From: Megamerina dolium
Taxonomy: Eukaryota; Arthropoda; Insecta; Diptera; Megamerinidae
Length of the DNA: 64,000 nucleotides
Assembly: GCA_963854835.1 (NCBI GenBank)
Contig: OY978530.1
Coordinates: forward strand, 30,658,695 to 30,722,694
Direction of reading: 5' to 3'
Positions 42,171-52,113 of the stretch are shown one piece after another (positions within the stretch are counted from its first letter, which is position 1; the number at the start of each line of letters is the position of its first letter). A program made the position numbers and the translations under genes. The notes beneath the pieces are model-generated. The model made no database searches. It was not told the DNA's origin and saw nothing but the letters and a program-made list of their open reading frames with translations.

Positions 42171-43227
42171 TTTCGATATTTGAGGGAGATACGGTGCCCC
42201 AAAACTGAATACCATAAGTCCGAATTGGCTCCAGGATTGCTTTATATAATAGCACTTTGTATTCGAGATTCAACTTTGATCTTTTGTGTAACAGCCACCA
42301 TAACTGATTCATTTTAAGCTTGATCTGAGTTTTCTTTGTCTCTATGTGATTTTTCCATGTCAGCCTTCTGTCGAGGTGAATACCCAAGTACTTTGTTGAG
42401 GAACATTGTGGAACTGATTGGCCATTTATTTTAAGTGGGGGACATGTATCTAGCCTTAGCGTGAAGGTTACATGTACGCTCTTTGATTCATTGACTTTTA
42501 TACACCATTTTGCTAGCCAGATTTCGAGAGAATCGACATGAGTCTGCAGGAGTTTAGTAGCTTCTATGGGGTTAGAGCGAGAGCACAATATTGCCGTATG
42601 ATCTGCAAAGGTCGATATAAATGTATAGTTATTATTGGGCATATCTGAAGTGTATAAGAGATACAGTAAGGAGCCCAAAACGCTTCCGTGAGGAACGCCA
42701 GCGTGAATATCCAATGGAATTGTTGTGTAATCCTTGTGATGTACGAGAAATTGTCTTTTCCTGAGATAGCTACTAAGCAATGAGGAGACATTTGCAGGCA
42801 GTAATAGTTTGAGTTTGTAAATAAGGCCATCGTGCCATACTTTATCGAAAGCTTGAGTGATATCAAGATAGACAGCTGAGTAATACTTTTTTTCTTCAAA
42901 AGTGTTCCTTATCAGAGTTACAATGCGGTGGACTTGTTCTATTGTGCCGTGCTTTTTTCTAAATCCAAACTGATGTTGAGGAATCAGTTGGTTGAGAGTA
43001 ATAAATGGAGTTATATTCATTACAAGTAGCTTTTCGAATACTTTAGAGAGTAGAGGCAGGAGGCTGATAGGTCTGTACCATGCAACTTTTGTAGGGTCTT
43101 TTCCTGGTTTTGCTATCATAATAATTTTTGAAGTTTTCCAGCATTTAGGATAGTGTTTAATACGAAGGATAGCATTGAAAATATGCATGAGATGAATTAC
43201 TAAAGCCGGAGGTAGCTCTTTTATCAT
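42171..43227 (-). pseudogene. J1 reverse transcriptase, proximal unit
   Basis: Second copy of the RT, reading as above, and fused at its C-terminus (about 42170) to the endonuclease frame of the distal unit, giving a 380-codon hybrid frame from 43227 to 42085. Motif C is again FADH. Confidence 0.88.
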
Positions 43228-43308
43228 TTTACCGGTAACTTTATCTGGACCAGGTGATTTTTTTTGGGTTTAAATCTTTATAAATTGCTTTGAATATGTC
43301 CTTTTTTT

Positions 43309-44910
43309 TTAATTTTGAGCGTTATTGAGCAAGGTTGAGAAGTTAATTTTTGGTAATGAGGACTGTAAAGAGGGTGGATTGGGTGTAAACACACTTTTTA
43401 GGTGGTCTGCAAAAGCCAAACCCTTCTCACAGTTGCTTCTAGCCCAATTACCGTCACTCAAACGGATGGGGGAATCAGTGAGAATTGGCCGATTTGAGTT
43501 TTTTGCTGATTTCCACAAAGAGTAGTCTGACGCTTCACCAGGTGTTAATTTCGCTATGTGCTCTTCTAACTCTTTGTTGTTTTTATTTTTTAAGGCTTGC
43601 TTTAACTTTCGAGTGCAGTGCTGTAGCTGTGTTTTCAGATTCGGTGATCTGAATTCTTGCCATTGTCTTCGGAGTCTTCTTTCTGTCTTACTAGCAATTC
43701 AATGTCGGCTGGTGTGTATGGGCTATAGGGCTGATCTGAGAGCTAATGAGAGCAGCTGGTTGAATTTTTCGAGTGCTGAGTCTACATCGTGTCCATTTCT
43801 TAATACAGTACTCAGAGGAAGATGGGAATTTATATATTTCTTGAATTTTAACCAGTCTATTTTCTTTTTAAAGCAACTGCCTTGGGGGCTTGGTGATTTT
43901 ATAGATATTACTGTGGGTGAGTGGTCAGATGATAGATCATAATTACACTCTGTGGAGATATTTTCCATCTGCAAACCTTTGGCGACTCCAAAGTCTGTGA
44001 GATCGGGTATCTTCCTCTTGTCCGTCGGCCAATATATCGGTTGACCATTTGAAATAACATCGTAGCCGTGGTTAGTGATGATTGAACATAGTCTTCTGCC
44101 TTTTGAAGTTATTAAGCCGGAGCCCCAGTGAGTGTGTTTGGCGTTGAAATCGCCAGCAACCAAGAATTTGCTACCAAGAGTTGAGAAAAATTCTTCATAT
44201 TGCTGTTCGGTAATACTGTATCTTGGGGGACAGTATATCGCAGATATTACTAGCTTCGAGATGTATTCTTCCAGACATATAGATGTTGCTTGCAAGTAGA
44301 AAAAAAAAAATAAATATGTGGCACTTAAAGCCCCAAAGGGCTCATCGGTCGAGCTTCTTTTCCATTACTGTTGTGCGTCTTAAATTGAGACAGTATTAGA
44401 AGGGACCTACTTATTTTACCCGGTTCCGAACGGCAGAACGCTTGTGACATCACTTTTTCTGAGCTTTGTCACAGAATTCTTTCAGAAGTTTTTTCATGGG
44501 AAGTTGTTACTGTCGGAAGAATTGCCAATTGCTTGCCGACTGGTGGGTACCGTTCGAAAGAAAATTCTTATCGATATTAAATTTGTTTTGCATCAGCCGG
44601 GGATTGAACCACGACCTACAGATCAGAAGGCGAACACACTAACCACTGAGCTACGGCACCCACCAAGTAGACTACGGCTTGCAAGTAGACACTACTGAAA
44701 TCTTCGAGAACATGATGTTTTATTCTGCTTTTTATCAATATGGCAGTTCCTTCTCGTGCCTTACCATGCGGATGATTTGTGGTGTACAGTTTGTAATATG
44801 GTATTTGGTAGCAATTTTTGTCAGTGAAATGGGTCTCAGATATCATCATTATATTGATCTGGTTAAGCCGTTGGCGTTCCAGTGGCATATCTTGAGACAA
44901 CTCATGGTCT
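43309..44910 (-). pseudogene. J1 endonuclease, proximal unit, split by SINE-C
   Basis: From about 44910 (MSCLKICHWNANG-type start in J3) with a 40-bp deletion at about 44872, then MMISETHFTDKNCYQIPYYK and GTAILIKSRIKHH up to SINE-C at 44688. After the SINE come QATSICLEEYISKLVISAIY, VAGDFNAKHTHWGSG and SSDHSPT. A 29-bp loss near 43730 shifts the frame into the linker (43518-43309). Confidence 0.85.
44300..44676 (-). mobile_element. SINE-C
   Basis: Target duplication GCTTGCAAGTAG (44288-44299, 44677-44688). SINE proper is 44300-44661; 15 extra bases (44662-44676, ACCAAGTAGACTACG) precede its 5' end. A run plus TAAATATG on the plus strand marks the T tail. The hairpin stem at 44510-44542 has one changed base. 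Confidence 0.9.
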
Positions 44911-45960
44911 GGATAGCAATGTTTGGAGTAACATCGATTGATTTTTCATCATTTCTTGCATCATTGTTTGCATTGAGTTCATGAATTGGTTCATATTCTG
45001 GATTAGTGTTTGAAGCAAATGATCAAGGGTACTTGGCTGTTGGGTGGGCAGTGAGTGCTTCTGCTCATTATTTACATTGCATTGTTGGTGTGGGTTTTGT
45101 TTTAACACACTAGCGTATGAATTGGTTTGATTCTTGTTTGGGATTGCAGAGAAGAATTGTGTTGCATCAATATTTTGTCTCTTACTTGAGTTGGCTATCT
45201 GAGTTTGCTCAACTGGTTTTAGAGGTTGATTGCTAGCGGAGAAATTTAGCTTTAGGGTTGTATATACTGGGCAACCTCTATAATTTGCGGTGTGATTACC
45301 TCTACAATTGCTGCATTTTTTCATGATAGCATCGCCTTTAGATTTTGGGCATATGTTTGATTTATGGAGATCTCCACAAATCACACAAACAGTGATTTGC
45401 GGTTGAGGTATATTGCTCTTGTTGAGAATGTTGAATACTGTTTTGGCTTGAAACCCTTCTTCCTGAAGGGCAAGTTTGATTTCGTTAATATCAACGTTGG
45501 GTTCGACGCCTTTGAGTACAACGATTAAGCCCTTACTACTTTTTAGCTGATATGTGTAGTAATTCTTTTTTACAGCATCAAATTCCGCAATTACTTTGCG
45601 ATAATGAGTTTCGCTGTAGATTTGCACTTTCGTTTCCTCAATTTGGCCTTTGCGAATAGGAACAACGTGGAAATTCTTTGGTCCTATAAGACTTGAAGTT
45701 CTAGAAATCAACTTATCTGAGTTGCGTTCTCTTAAGAAAACAGGTGAGGGTTTGAAATGTTTCTAGGAGATACTATTTTCGTCACTTTCATCACCTGAAA
45801 GAAGAGCGTATCTATTTTCCGAACTAATAGGGGCAGTGTTCTGCTTTTGAATTTTTGTTGAATTCATTTGTTTTGAATTTTGGGGACTTCTTTTTCGCTT
45901 TACTACAGTAATGTAGGGATCAATTCCAGTTTGAACAGCAACTGGTTCTTTATTAGTCAT
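44902..45960 (-). pseudogene. J1 ORF1, nucleic-acid-binding Gag-like protein
   Basis: Starts at the ATG 45960 (MTNKEPVAVQTGID); frame broken between 45763 and 45711. Then FHVVPIRKGQIEETKVQIY and FYTYQLKSSKGLIVVLKG, the pre-zinc-finger domain of X-element/Jockey ORF1, followed by zinc knuckles CVICGDLHKSNIC and CSNCRGNHTANYRGC. Compared with the K1 ORF1, about 55 residues including the first knuckle are missing. ORF1 coats the RNA. Confidence 0.85.
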
Positions 45961-46011
45961 CGCACTAGTTTCTTTGCGCCGGTGATTGCAAATTATTAAC
46001 ACATTACATTG

Positions 46012-46040
46012 CCTATAAGTGCAATATATTTATTAATTTT
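46012..46040 (+). mobile_element. SINE-E 3' end beyond J1
   Basis: CCTATAAGTGCAATATATTTATT corresponds to the SINE terminus CTTTAAGTGCCACATATTTATTT. It shows that J1 inserted about 25 bp before the end of SINE-E. Confidence 0.75.
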
Positions 46041-46379
46041 AGCTTTTTCTCACTAGTCCAAAAATTATTATTAATTGAGAAAATTATTTCAGTTGATGCG
46101 TTCGATCCAGTAAGACATATAGAAAATTCTACTATTTTTAATATATTTGCACAACTTTTGAAAGCGAACAAGAATTTCAGATCATTTTTGATAATCTAAA
46201 AGTTTATAACTAGTTATTTATGTAATTTTTTACACATACAAATTTATTAAACAAATTATTTTCGTTAGTATCTATTGTTGCTTTGTCTTTTATAAAAAAA
46301 AACATCCAAATAATCAAACATTTCAATGATACTCTAGTTTTAGTAAAAAGGAACGTAGAAGAAGACAGAACGAAAATAA
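46041..46379. other. AT-rich spacer
   Basis: No gene recognised. It could be the upstream part of the env-like relic. Confidence 0.35.
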
Positions 46380-46604
46380 AAAATGCTTTCTAACAAGTTA
46401 AAATTAAGAACAACGAGTTCGTAATATATCTTTTGTGTCTCGACCAAATGCAAAAAATTAGATTTTTAGAAAATAGACTCAATCAAATACTTGTCTTGTA
46501 TCAGCAGCTAAACATACAACTATACGCACTTTACTGACGACAGAAGAAATAGAACGTTACAACATTGATTTTTATAAACTAAAATTGTTAAAACTTGACA
46601 TAAT
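46380..46604 (+). pseudogene. errantivirus env-like relic, 5' piece
   Basis: Frameshifted plus-strand coding remnant resembling the ectodomain of Gypsy-type Env (a helical segment of the kind that follows the cleavage site, then TEEIERYNIDFYKLK). It is cut at 46604 by K1 and resumes at 51165 after the 9-bp TGACATAAT duplication. Stops and shifts throughout; not functional. Assignment by family resemblance only. Confidence 0.45.
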
Positions 46605-46739
46605 TTTTTTTTTATTATTATACATTTTCTTTATTTATTGAATCTATTCCTAAACAATCTAACAATAAGTTTTAAAATCTTAATCTAATTCAACAACAGT
46701 AGCTCCTAGAGCAATGTTTTTTGTACAATGCTCTTCGTT

Positions 46740-49403
46740 TTATTGGAAGACTGGCAGGTCCTTTCTCCGAAGGCGCGAAGTATAGCAGGTATTGAGCAAG
46801 GTTCTTGCTAGTGTGTTTGGATGGCTTTGTAATCTAGTATATTTTTGTCTAGTATTTTTAACTTCAATTTCTACCATTGGGATATTTAAGTCATTGTGTA
46901 TACATTCATTTCTAATATACCATGGTGCACCAGTTATCATCCTTAGCATTTTAGACTGAGATCTCTGTATGATTTCAATATTGCTATTACTAGTGTTCCC
47001 CAATAATTGAATTTCGTAACTCCAAATTGGCTTTATTATGCTGTTGTACAGTAGGACCTTGTATTTCAAATTTAATGGGGATCTAAAATTGATGAGCCAG
47101 TGCAGACAAGAAGCTTTTAATTTCATCTGAGTTATTTTTGCTTCGATGTGCTGGCGCCATGTAAGCCGTCTATCTAAGTGTATCCCTAGGTAGGTGACTT
47201 CATTTGTATGAGTTACGGTGATATTATTTAGTGTAACTGTCGGGCATGTGCTTTTGTTAAGTGTGAACGTTACATGTTTACATTTGGACTCATTAACATT
47301 TATGCGCCAGTTAGATAACCATTTTTCAAGAAGTACTAAATGCTCCCCTAAATCTGTGGATGCCTTAATTGGGTTTCGATTGGGGCTTAGAATAGCAGTA
47401 TCGTCAGCAAATGTAGATGTCAACAACCGTGTATCTGTTGGTAGATCGGAATTATATAATACATATAGAATGGGGCCAAGAACGCTACCCTGTGGAACCC
47501 CGGCTTTGACATTGAATTCTTCTGTGGAAAAATCTTTATATTTTACAACAAAACGACGGTTATCTAGGTATGATTCTAGTATTTGGTGGGAGCTTTCTGG
47601 TAGAAGTTTTCTTATTTTATACTTTAGCCCTTCATGCCACACTCTATCAAATGCCTGAGCAACATCGAGGAATATAGCTGAACAATACTCTTTGTATTCA
47701 AATGCTTTCCGTATCTCATTGGTAATTCTGTTGACCTGCTCGATCGTCCCATATTTTTCGCGAAATCCAAATTGGTTCTGAGGAATTATGTCACGTTCTT
47801 CAAGATGAGGTCTGAGTTTGGCTAACAGCAGTTTTTCAAATAATTTTGAGAGACATGGTAGCAAGCTTATGGGTCTGTAGGATGACGGCAATGTTTTCTC
47901 TTTTCCTGGCTTTAGGATCATTGTTACTTGTGACTTTTTCCGTTGGTTAGGAAAGCAGCCCAGTTTTAGCATTGCATTAAACAAAACCACTAAAAATAAT
48001 ACAGCTGCCGTTGGAATTTCAATTAGCATTTTTGGTGTGATGCCATCGAAACCAGGAGCTTTCTTTGGATTAACCTGGTACTTAATAATCTCGTTGATTT
48101 CTTTGGATGATATTTTGCGGGGAGTGAAGCCACTAGTTGCAGTGCTATGTGGAGGAATTCGAAAGTCGTTTGCGGGCGGATTGGGCTGGAACACATTACA
48201 TAAATGTATAGCAAATGTGTTGGCTTTTTCTTCTTCAGTGCGTGACCAATTTCTGACATGATTTCTGATTGGAAATTCTGCATCAAGTGGCGTTTTCAGC
48301 TTTTTGTAAGAGTTCCAAAGCGAATTTGTTTTGGAAGTCATAGGAGAAAGCTTTTCGATATACTTTAGCTGTTGAAATTCCTCACCATGTTTTAATGCTT
48401 CTTTCAGAGCTCTTTCAGCACACTTAAGTCTTTGTTTTGATGCAGGTGACCGGCATGTCTGCCATTCTCTTCTATGCCGGCGCTTTTCATTAACGAGTTT
48501 TTCAATTTGGGTGTTGGTGGCTATTCGAACATTCTTTTGTTTTTGGTAATCTCGTGGGGTTGAAACTATTGCAGCAGTAGTGAGCATGGTATTGATGATG
48601 TTTAGATTATCATCGATGTCGATCTCAGACTGGATTACAGGACTGGTGTTGATAAGACTACTTATATACTTTCTGTATTTCAGCCAATCTGTTTTTGGGG
48701 ATGTCAGCCTAAATGGTAGTTTTGACAATGGAGGGCGTTCATTTAGATAAAATAATACAGGAGAGTGATCTGAGGATAGTTCGTAACTTATTTCGGCAGT
48801 GACAATATTTCGATTAAGATTTTGAACGACTGCAAAATCAATCAAATCAGGAATTTTCGAGATGTCTGTTGGCCAATATGTTGGCTGGCCAGGAGACACG
48901 AAATTGAGCATGTTTTGTGGATTTAATATTGTGTTATACAGTTGCCTTCCTTTAGGATTTATTAAACGAGAGCCCCAATACGTATGTTTGACGTTATAAT
49001 CACCAGCCGCCAAGAATCTCTTTCCTAGCTTGTCAAAGAATTCTTTAAATACCTTTTCGGTTATTGAAAATCGTGGTGGACAGTACACAGCTGAAAGTGT
49101 TATATTTTTGTTAAGGCATTGCAGACATATTGAAGTAGCTTGTAAGTAGTTTCTTGAATATTCTTCAAAAGAATAATGTTTAATTCTGCTTCTAATGAGA
49201 ATGCCTGTACCACCATGTGCTTTGCCGTCAGGGTGGTTTGTGCTATAGAATGTGTATCCTGGTATATTGTAGCTGTACTTGGTTGTAAGGTGTGTTTCAG
49301 CTAGAAGCATTACATCAACATTTTGACTATCTAAGAAATGCTTTAGTTCAATTTTGTGGTTATTAATACCGTTTGCATTCCAGAAGCATTGAGGGACACT
49401 CAT
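46740..49403 (-). CDS. K1 ORF2, endonuclease and reverse transcriptase
   Basis: 887 codons without break. Endonuclease: WNANGIN at 8-14, LAETHL with Glu36, SAVYCPPR at 104-111, GDYNVKH at 134-140, SSDHSP with Asp212/His213. RT: MILKPGKEKTLPSSYRPISL, FGFREKYGTIEQVNR, IFLDVAQAFDRVWHEGLK (motif A), GVPQGSVLGPILYVLY (motif B), STFADDTAIL (motif C, near residue 666). Its ATG overlaps the ORF1 stop as ATGA. Residue about 488 is Arg (CGG) where K2 and related elements have the conserved Trp (TGG), which may weaken it. It makes the target nick and copies the RNA. Confidence 0.95.
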   Translation of the reverse strand: MSVPQCFWNANGINNHKIELKHFLDSQNVDVMLLAETHLTTKYSYNIPGYTFYSTNHPDGKAHGGTGILIRSRIKHYSFEEYSRNYLQATSICLQCLNKNITLSAVYCPPRFSITEKVFKEFFDKLGKRFLAAGDYNVKHTYWGSRLINPKGRQLYNTILNPQNMLNFVSPGQPTYWPTDISKIPDLIDFAVVQNLNRNIVTAEISYELSSDHSPVLFYLNERPPLSKLPFRLTSPKTDWLKYRKYISSLINTSPVIQSEIDIDDNLNIINTMLTTAAIVSTPRDYQKQKNVRIATNTQIEKLVNEKRRHRREWQTCRSPASKQRLKCAERALKEALKHGEEFQQLKYIEKLSPMTSKTNSLWNSYKKLKTPLDAEFPIRNHVRNWSRTEEEKANTFAIHLCNVFQPNPPANDFRIPPHSTATSGFTPRKISSKEINEIIKYQVNPKKAPGFDGITPKMLIEIPTAAVLFLVVLFNAMLKLGCFPNQRKKSQVTMILKPGKEKTLPSSYRPISLLPCLSKLFEKLLLAKLRPHLEERDIIPQNQFGFREKYGTIEQVNRITNEIRKAFEYKEYCSAIFLDVAQAFDRVWHEGLKYKIRKLLPESSHQILESYLDNRRFVVKYKDFSTEEFNVKAGVPQGSVLGPILYVLYNSDLPTDTRLLTSTFADDTAILSPNRNPIKASTDLGEHLVLLEKWLSNWRINVNESKCKHVTFTLNKSTCPTVTLNNITVTHTNEVTYLGIHLDRRLTWRQHIEAKITQMKLKASCLHWLINFRSPLNLKYKVLLYNSIIKPIWSYEIQLLGNTSNSNIEIIQRSQSKMLRMITGAPWYIRNECIHNDLNIPMVEIEVKNTRQKYTRLQSHPNTLARTLLNTCYTSRLRRKDLPVFQ

Positions 49404-50490
49404 TTTTTATTTAATAGAGCTTGTAACATTTGATTTTGCGCTTCAATCAGTTCTTGAATCATAGTTTGCATATTAGACATAAATTGTGTCATGCATTGGG
49501 TTAAATTGCAAATCATAGATTCAACGGTTCCATTGGGCTGGGCAATTGGTTCTTTTGCATGTTGCTCAGTTTGTTTTAATACATTGGCGTACGACATATG
49601 AGAAATTTTTGGAATATTTGCGTTGTTTTGTATAACATCACTTTGAAATTTTGTAGCCAATTGGGCGTGAGTTGCCTGACTCTGATTAGACCTGTTTTTT
49701 AATTCGTTATATACAGGACAGTCTCTATAGTTTGCTGTATGGTTACCATTGCAATTACTGCATTTCTTAGTATTTGGGTCGTTTTTGTTAGAAGTACATA
49801 CTGATGTCTGATGGAGATCTCCACATGCTACACATACGCTTCTTAAGGTGCAATAGCTCTTAGTATGGCCGAATTCCTGACAATTTGTGCATTGAACAGG
49901 GCCTTTACGCTTATGTGGTTCTTCCACTGTAATTTTACGGTGAAACAAGTATTGCATTTGGTAAATAGGATGTGTTTCATTCTTTTTTAGTTTTTTGAAT
50001 TCGGGAATCAATTCAACTTTAAACATTGGCTGTAGGACCTTAGTTTTATTGACCATATTTATAACTGTTTTTATCGGAAAGCCTTTTTCTTCCAGTGCTT
50101 CCTTTATATCATTTGGTTCTACATTCGGATCTATACCTTTGACGATAACAATAAGACCTTTAGAACTTTTGAGCTGATATGTGTAAAAGTTTTTGTTGTT
50201 TTCATTGAGAAATTTGGCAATGGCGCGGTAATTTTCTTCATTATATATTTGTATTTTTGTCTCTTTAATGTTTCCTTTCGTTAGCGACACGATATGGAAG
50301 TTATTTTGGCCAGCTATGCCCGTTAGATTGTCTACTAATTCATTGGTACTGCATTCACGCAAGTAAATTGGAGGCGGTTTAGCATTAGAGGTACTAGATG
50401 TAGAACCCAAGTCAGTGCAATTAGTTGCATGGTTTTTGTCGCTCAGTAATGCGAATCTATTTCCTACTGAAGCACGTCCATCTTCATTTA
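49400..50490 (-). CDS. K1 ORF1, nucleic-acid-binding Gag-like protein
   Basis: 336 codons from the ATG at about 50410, though the frame is open further up to about 50490 (NRFALLSD, which matches J1 NRYALLSG), so the real start is upstream. It has FHIVSLTKGNIKETKIQIYN, FYTYQLKSSKGLIVIVKGID and MFKVELIPEFKKLKKNETHP (PRE_C2HC-type domain), three CCHC-like knuckles (CTNCQEFGHTKSYC, CVACGDLHQTSVC, CSNCNGNHTANYRDC) and a Met/Gln-rich helix at the end. The stop TGA overlaps the ORF2 ATG. Confidence 0.9.
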
Positions 50491-50541
50491 TTTAAGTTTT
50501 ATTTATTTTTGCCTTATTACCATCATTTAATTTCTGTGGGC

Positions 50542-50928
50542 TTAATTTCCTTTTAATTGTAATGTACCTGTTTGTACTTTTGTTGTTTCTGACTTATTTG
50601 CATTCAATGTGTTATCAACAATGTTGCGGCTTGTTTGTTTATCAACATGAGTTTCGGAGTTGCTATTCGAAGCTGTTGTTGTTCCCTCAATAAGATTGGG
50701 AGAGGGGCATTGTTCGCTCCACGAGAGAGAAGTACCGTTGGTCTGTGTTGTGTTAGAGTGTGCACTGATCAAATTATTTGTTGGTAGAGACGAGATTAGA
50801 AGTATATTTCTGTTTAGTTCTTTAGCATTGTTTTTATTTACATGAGATGCGTCTACACTCGTTTTAATCTCCATAACATTAGTTGAAGGAGAATTACGCG
50901 CGGGGGGTGGAGAGCGCTTTACACTCAT
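50542..50928 (-). pseudogene. K1 ORF1 N-terminal segment, frameshifted
   Basis: 128 codons from ATG 50928 (MSVKRSPPPARNSPST), Ser/Thr/Asn-rich and without a domain. It stops at 50542; the main ORF1 frame begins about 50 bp on in another phase. It is probably the true N-terminus separated by a frameshift, since J1 ORF1 also starts with a polar leader. Confidence 0.65.
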
Positions 50929-51164
50929 TTATTTTCAATTTTAATAATTTAATTTTGCACAAATAGACACATTATCTATATTTTATGTTCAGTTTGTTGT
51001 ATAGGTATATTATATGTATACACTTGTGGAGTTGGTTCCTCTTCTTTCTGCGAGTATCTATTTTGGGTTTTAGTTTTTCTTTATTATTTATTTATTTAAT
51101 ATTGCGCACACACGTTTGTTTGCGTTCGCACTCAACAACCTCAGAGAGGAATCTCTGACATAAT

Positions 51165-51366
51165 GTAATAAAAAAAATCTATGTTAATTATTGCCAATAA
51201 AATACCAACAAGTCTAATGAAAACTTATTTGAAAACTATAATACCAATACCAAATAAAAAATTCATGGAAATAAATGTAAAACCTGAACATGTTTTAGAA
51301 ATAGATAATGTTATATACACTTACGAAGAAGAAACAGAATTAAAAAATTTTAAAGAAAGCCCAAAT
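51165..51366 (+). pseudogene. errantivirus env-like relic, middle piece
   Basis: 62-codon frame following the K1 target duplication, with MLIIANKIPTSLMKTYL and LKTIIPIPNKKFMEINVK. It matches the region of insect Gypsy Env after the fusion-type helix in style. It is cut at 51366 by the MITE and may continue briefly after 51742. Not functional. Confidence 0.45.
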
Positions 51367-51368
51367 TA

Positions 51369-51740
51369 GGTCCGTTTGCGTACGTAATAGTTTTTACAAA
51401 TTATTGCAAATTTTACTATTTATTAATGGAAGTGTGTGCGCGTACACCAAAAACCAGTAGAAGAGGGGAAATTGAGAGACCAAAGTATTTCCTCTCTGTG
51501 ATAATTCTTGCAAATTATTACTGGTAATATTTCTACTAGTAAGAACTCGTAACATAGAAAAAGCAGCTGTTCTTACTGGCAAGTGACAGAACTGAAGGAG
51601 TTTGGAAATTATTAGTAAGTCTTACAAATTTTCCGTTCGCGTACTTTTTTGTTTTTTTTCTAATTTTTAGAGAGGATTTTTATTAAGCTCTTGAATTGTG
51701 TTGATAGAGAAATTTTACTAGTAAAATAGCAAACGGACCT
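51369..51740. mobile_element. MITE of about 370 bp
   Basis: Inverted ends GGTCCGTTTGC (51369-51379) and GCAAACGGACC (51730-51740), flanked by TA. No coding capacity. It contains several TTACTAGTAA-like palindromic bits. TA target suggests a Tc1/mariner or pogo relative, but the termini do not match the Tigger or mariner in this window. Confidence 0.75.
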
Positions 51741-51830
51741 ATTGTCTCAGTTATCATAATTTTCGGGACAATAATATTACATGCCCATTGTTTTTTGCAT
51801 GCATGCTAATGATAATTTGATGTTGTATGC

Positions 51831-52113
51831 CGCCGAGTAAACATGGAACATTCAAAATCAACGGTTTATCCCATATTCTTCGCAAAATACTATCTCATTC
51901 ATTTTCTTAGCTCAATATTTGGTTGCAATTCAAATTGAGTATTTGATCGACACTCAGTTTACATTGTGTATTTCTTCGGGCTACTTTATTTAATAATAAA
52001 TAGTAAAAAAAATTAATAAAATAATAATAACAAAATCAAGATCAAATCAAAAAGTTACATTTGTTATTGTGTTTAAAATTGAAAAGGGCAAGAAAAACAT
52101 TACTGTCCTCACC
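51831..52113. other. AT-rich spacer
   Basis: Nothing recognised; possible 5' region of the transposase that follows. Confidence 0.35.

Larger units (their letters stand above)
40261..44080. repeat. 1,910-bp tandem duplication inside J1
   Basis: Units 40261-42170 and 42171-44080 match with only a handful of differences (for example TTTGGGACATG against TGGGGGACATG, and GGGGCCC against GGAGCCC). The junction is a GGTTAGT of the endonuclease fused to AATTTTTCGATATT of the RT C-terminus. Both units carry the FADH mutation. Confidence 0.95.
39871..46011 (-). mobile_element. J1, Jockey-clade LINE with tandem duplication
   Basis: Minus strand, 3' poly(A) at 39871-39885 (T run on the plus strand), 5' end at 46011, target duplication CCTATAAG. 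ORF1 lies near 45960-44902 and ORF2 in pieces down to 40121. Block 40261-42170 is repeated as 42171-44080. SINE-C lies at 44300-44676. Without these it would be about 3.9 kb. The RT catalytic motif is FADH, so it is dead. Confidence 0.9.
46605..51155 (-). mobile_element. K1, full-length Jockey-clade LINE
   Basis: 4,551 bp, target duplication TGACATAAT (46596-46604, 51156-51164), 3' A tail at 46605-46613 (plus-strand T run). 5' UTR, ORF1 and intact ORF2 in order on the minus strand. K2 at 54285 is a nearly identical copy, so the family was recently active. Confidence 0.93.

Noticed and set aside
44662..44676. AAGTAGACTACGG next to SINE-C resembles the Tigger terminus CAGTAGACTACGG
   Set aside because: Only about 11 bases, no second end nearby, and it lies inside the SINE-C target duplication; taken as chance.
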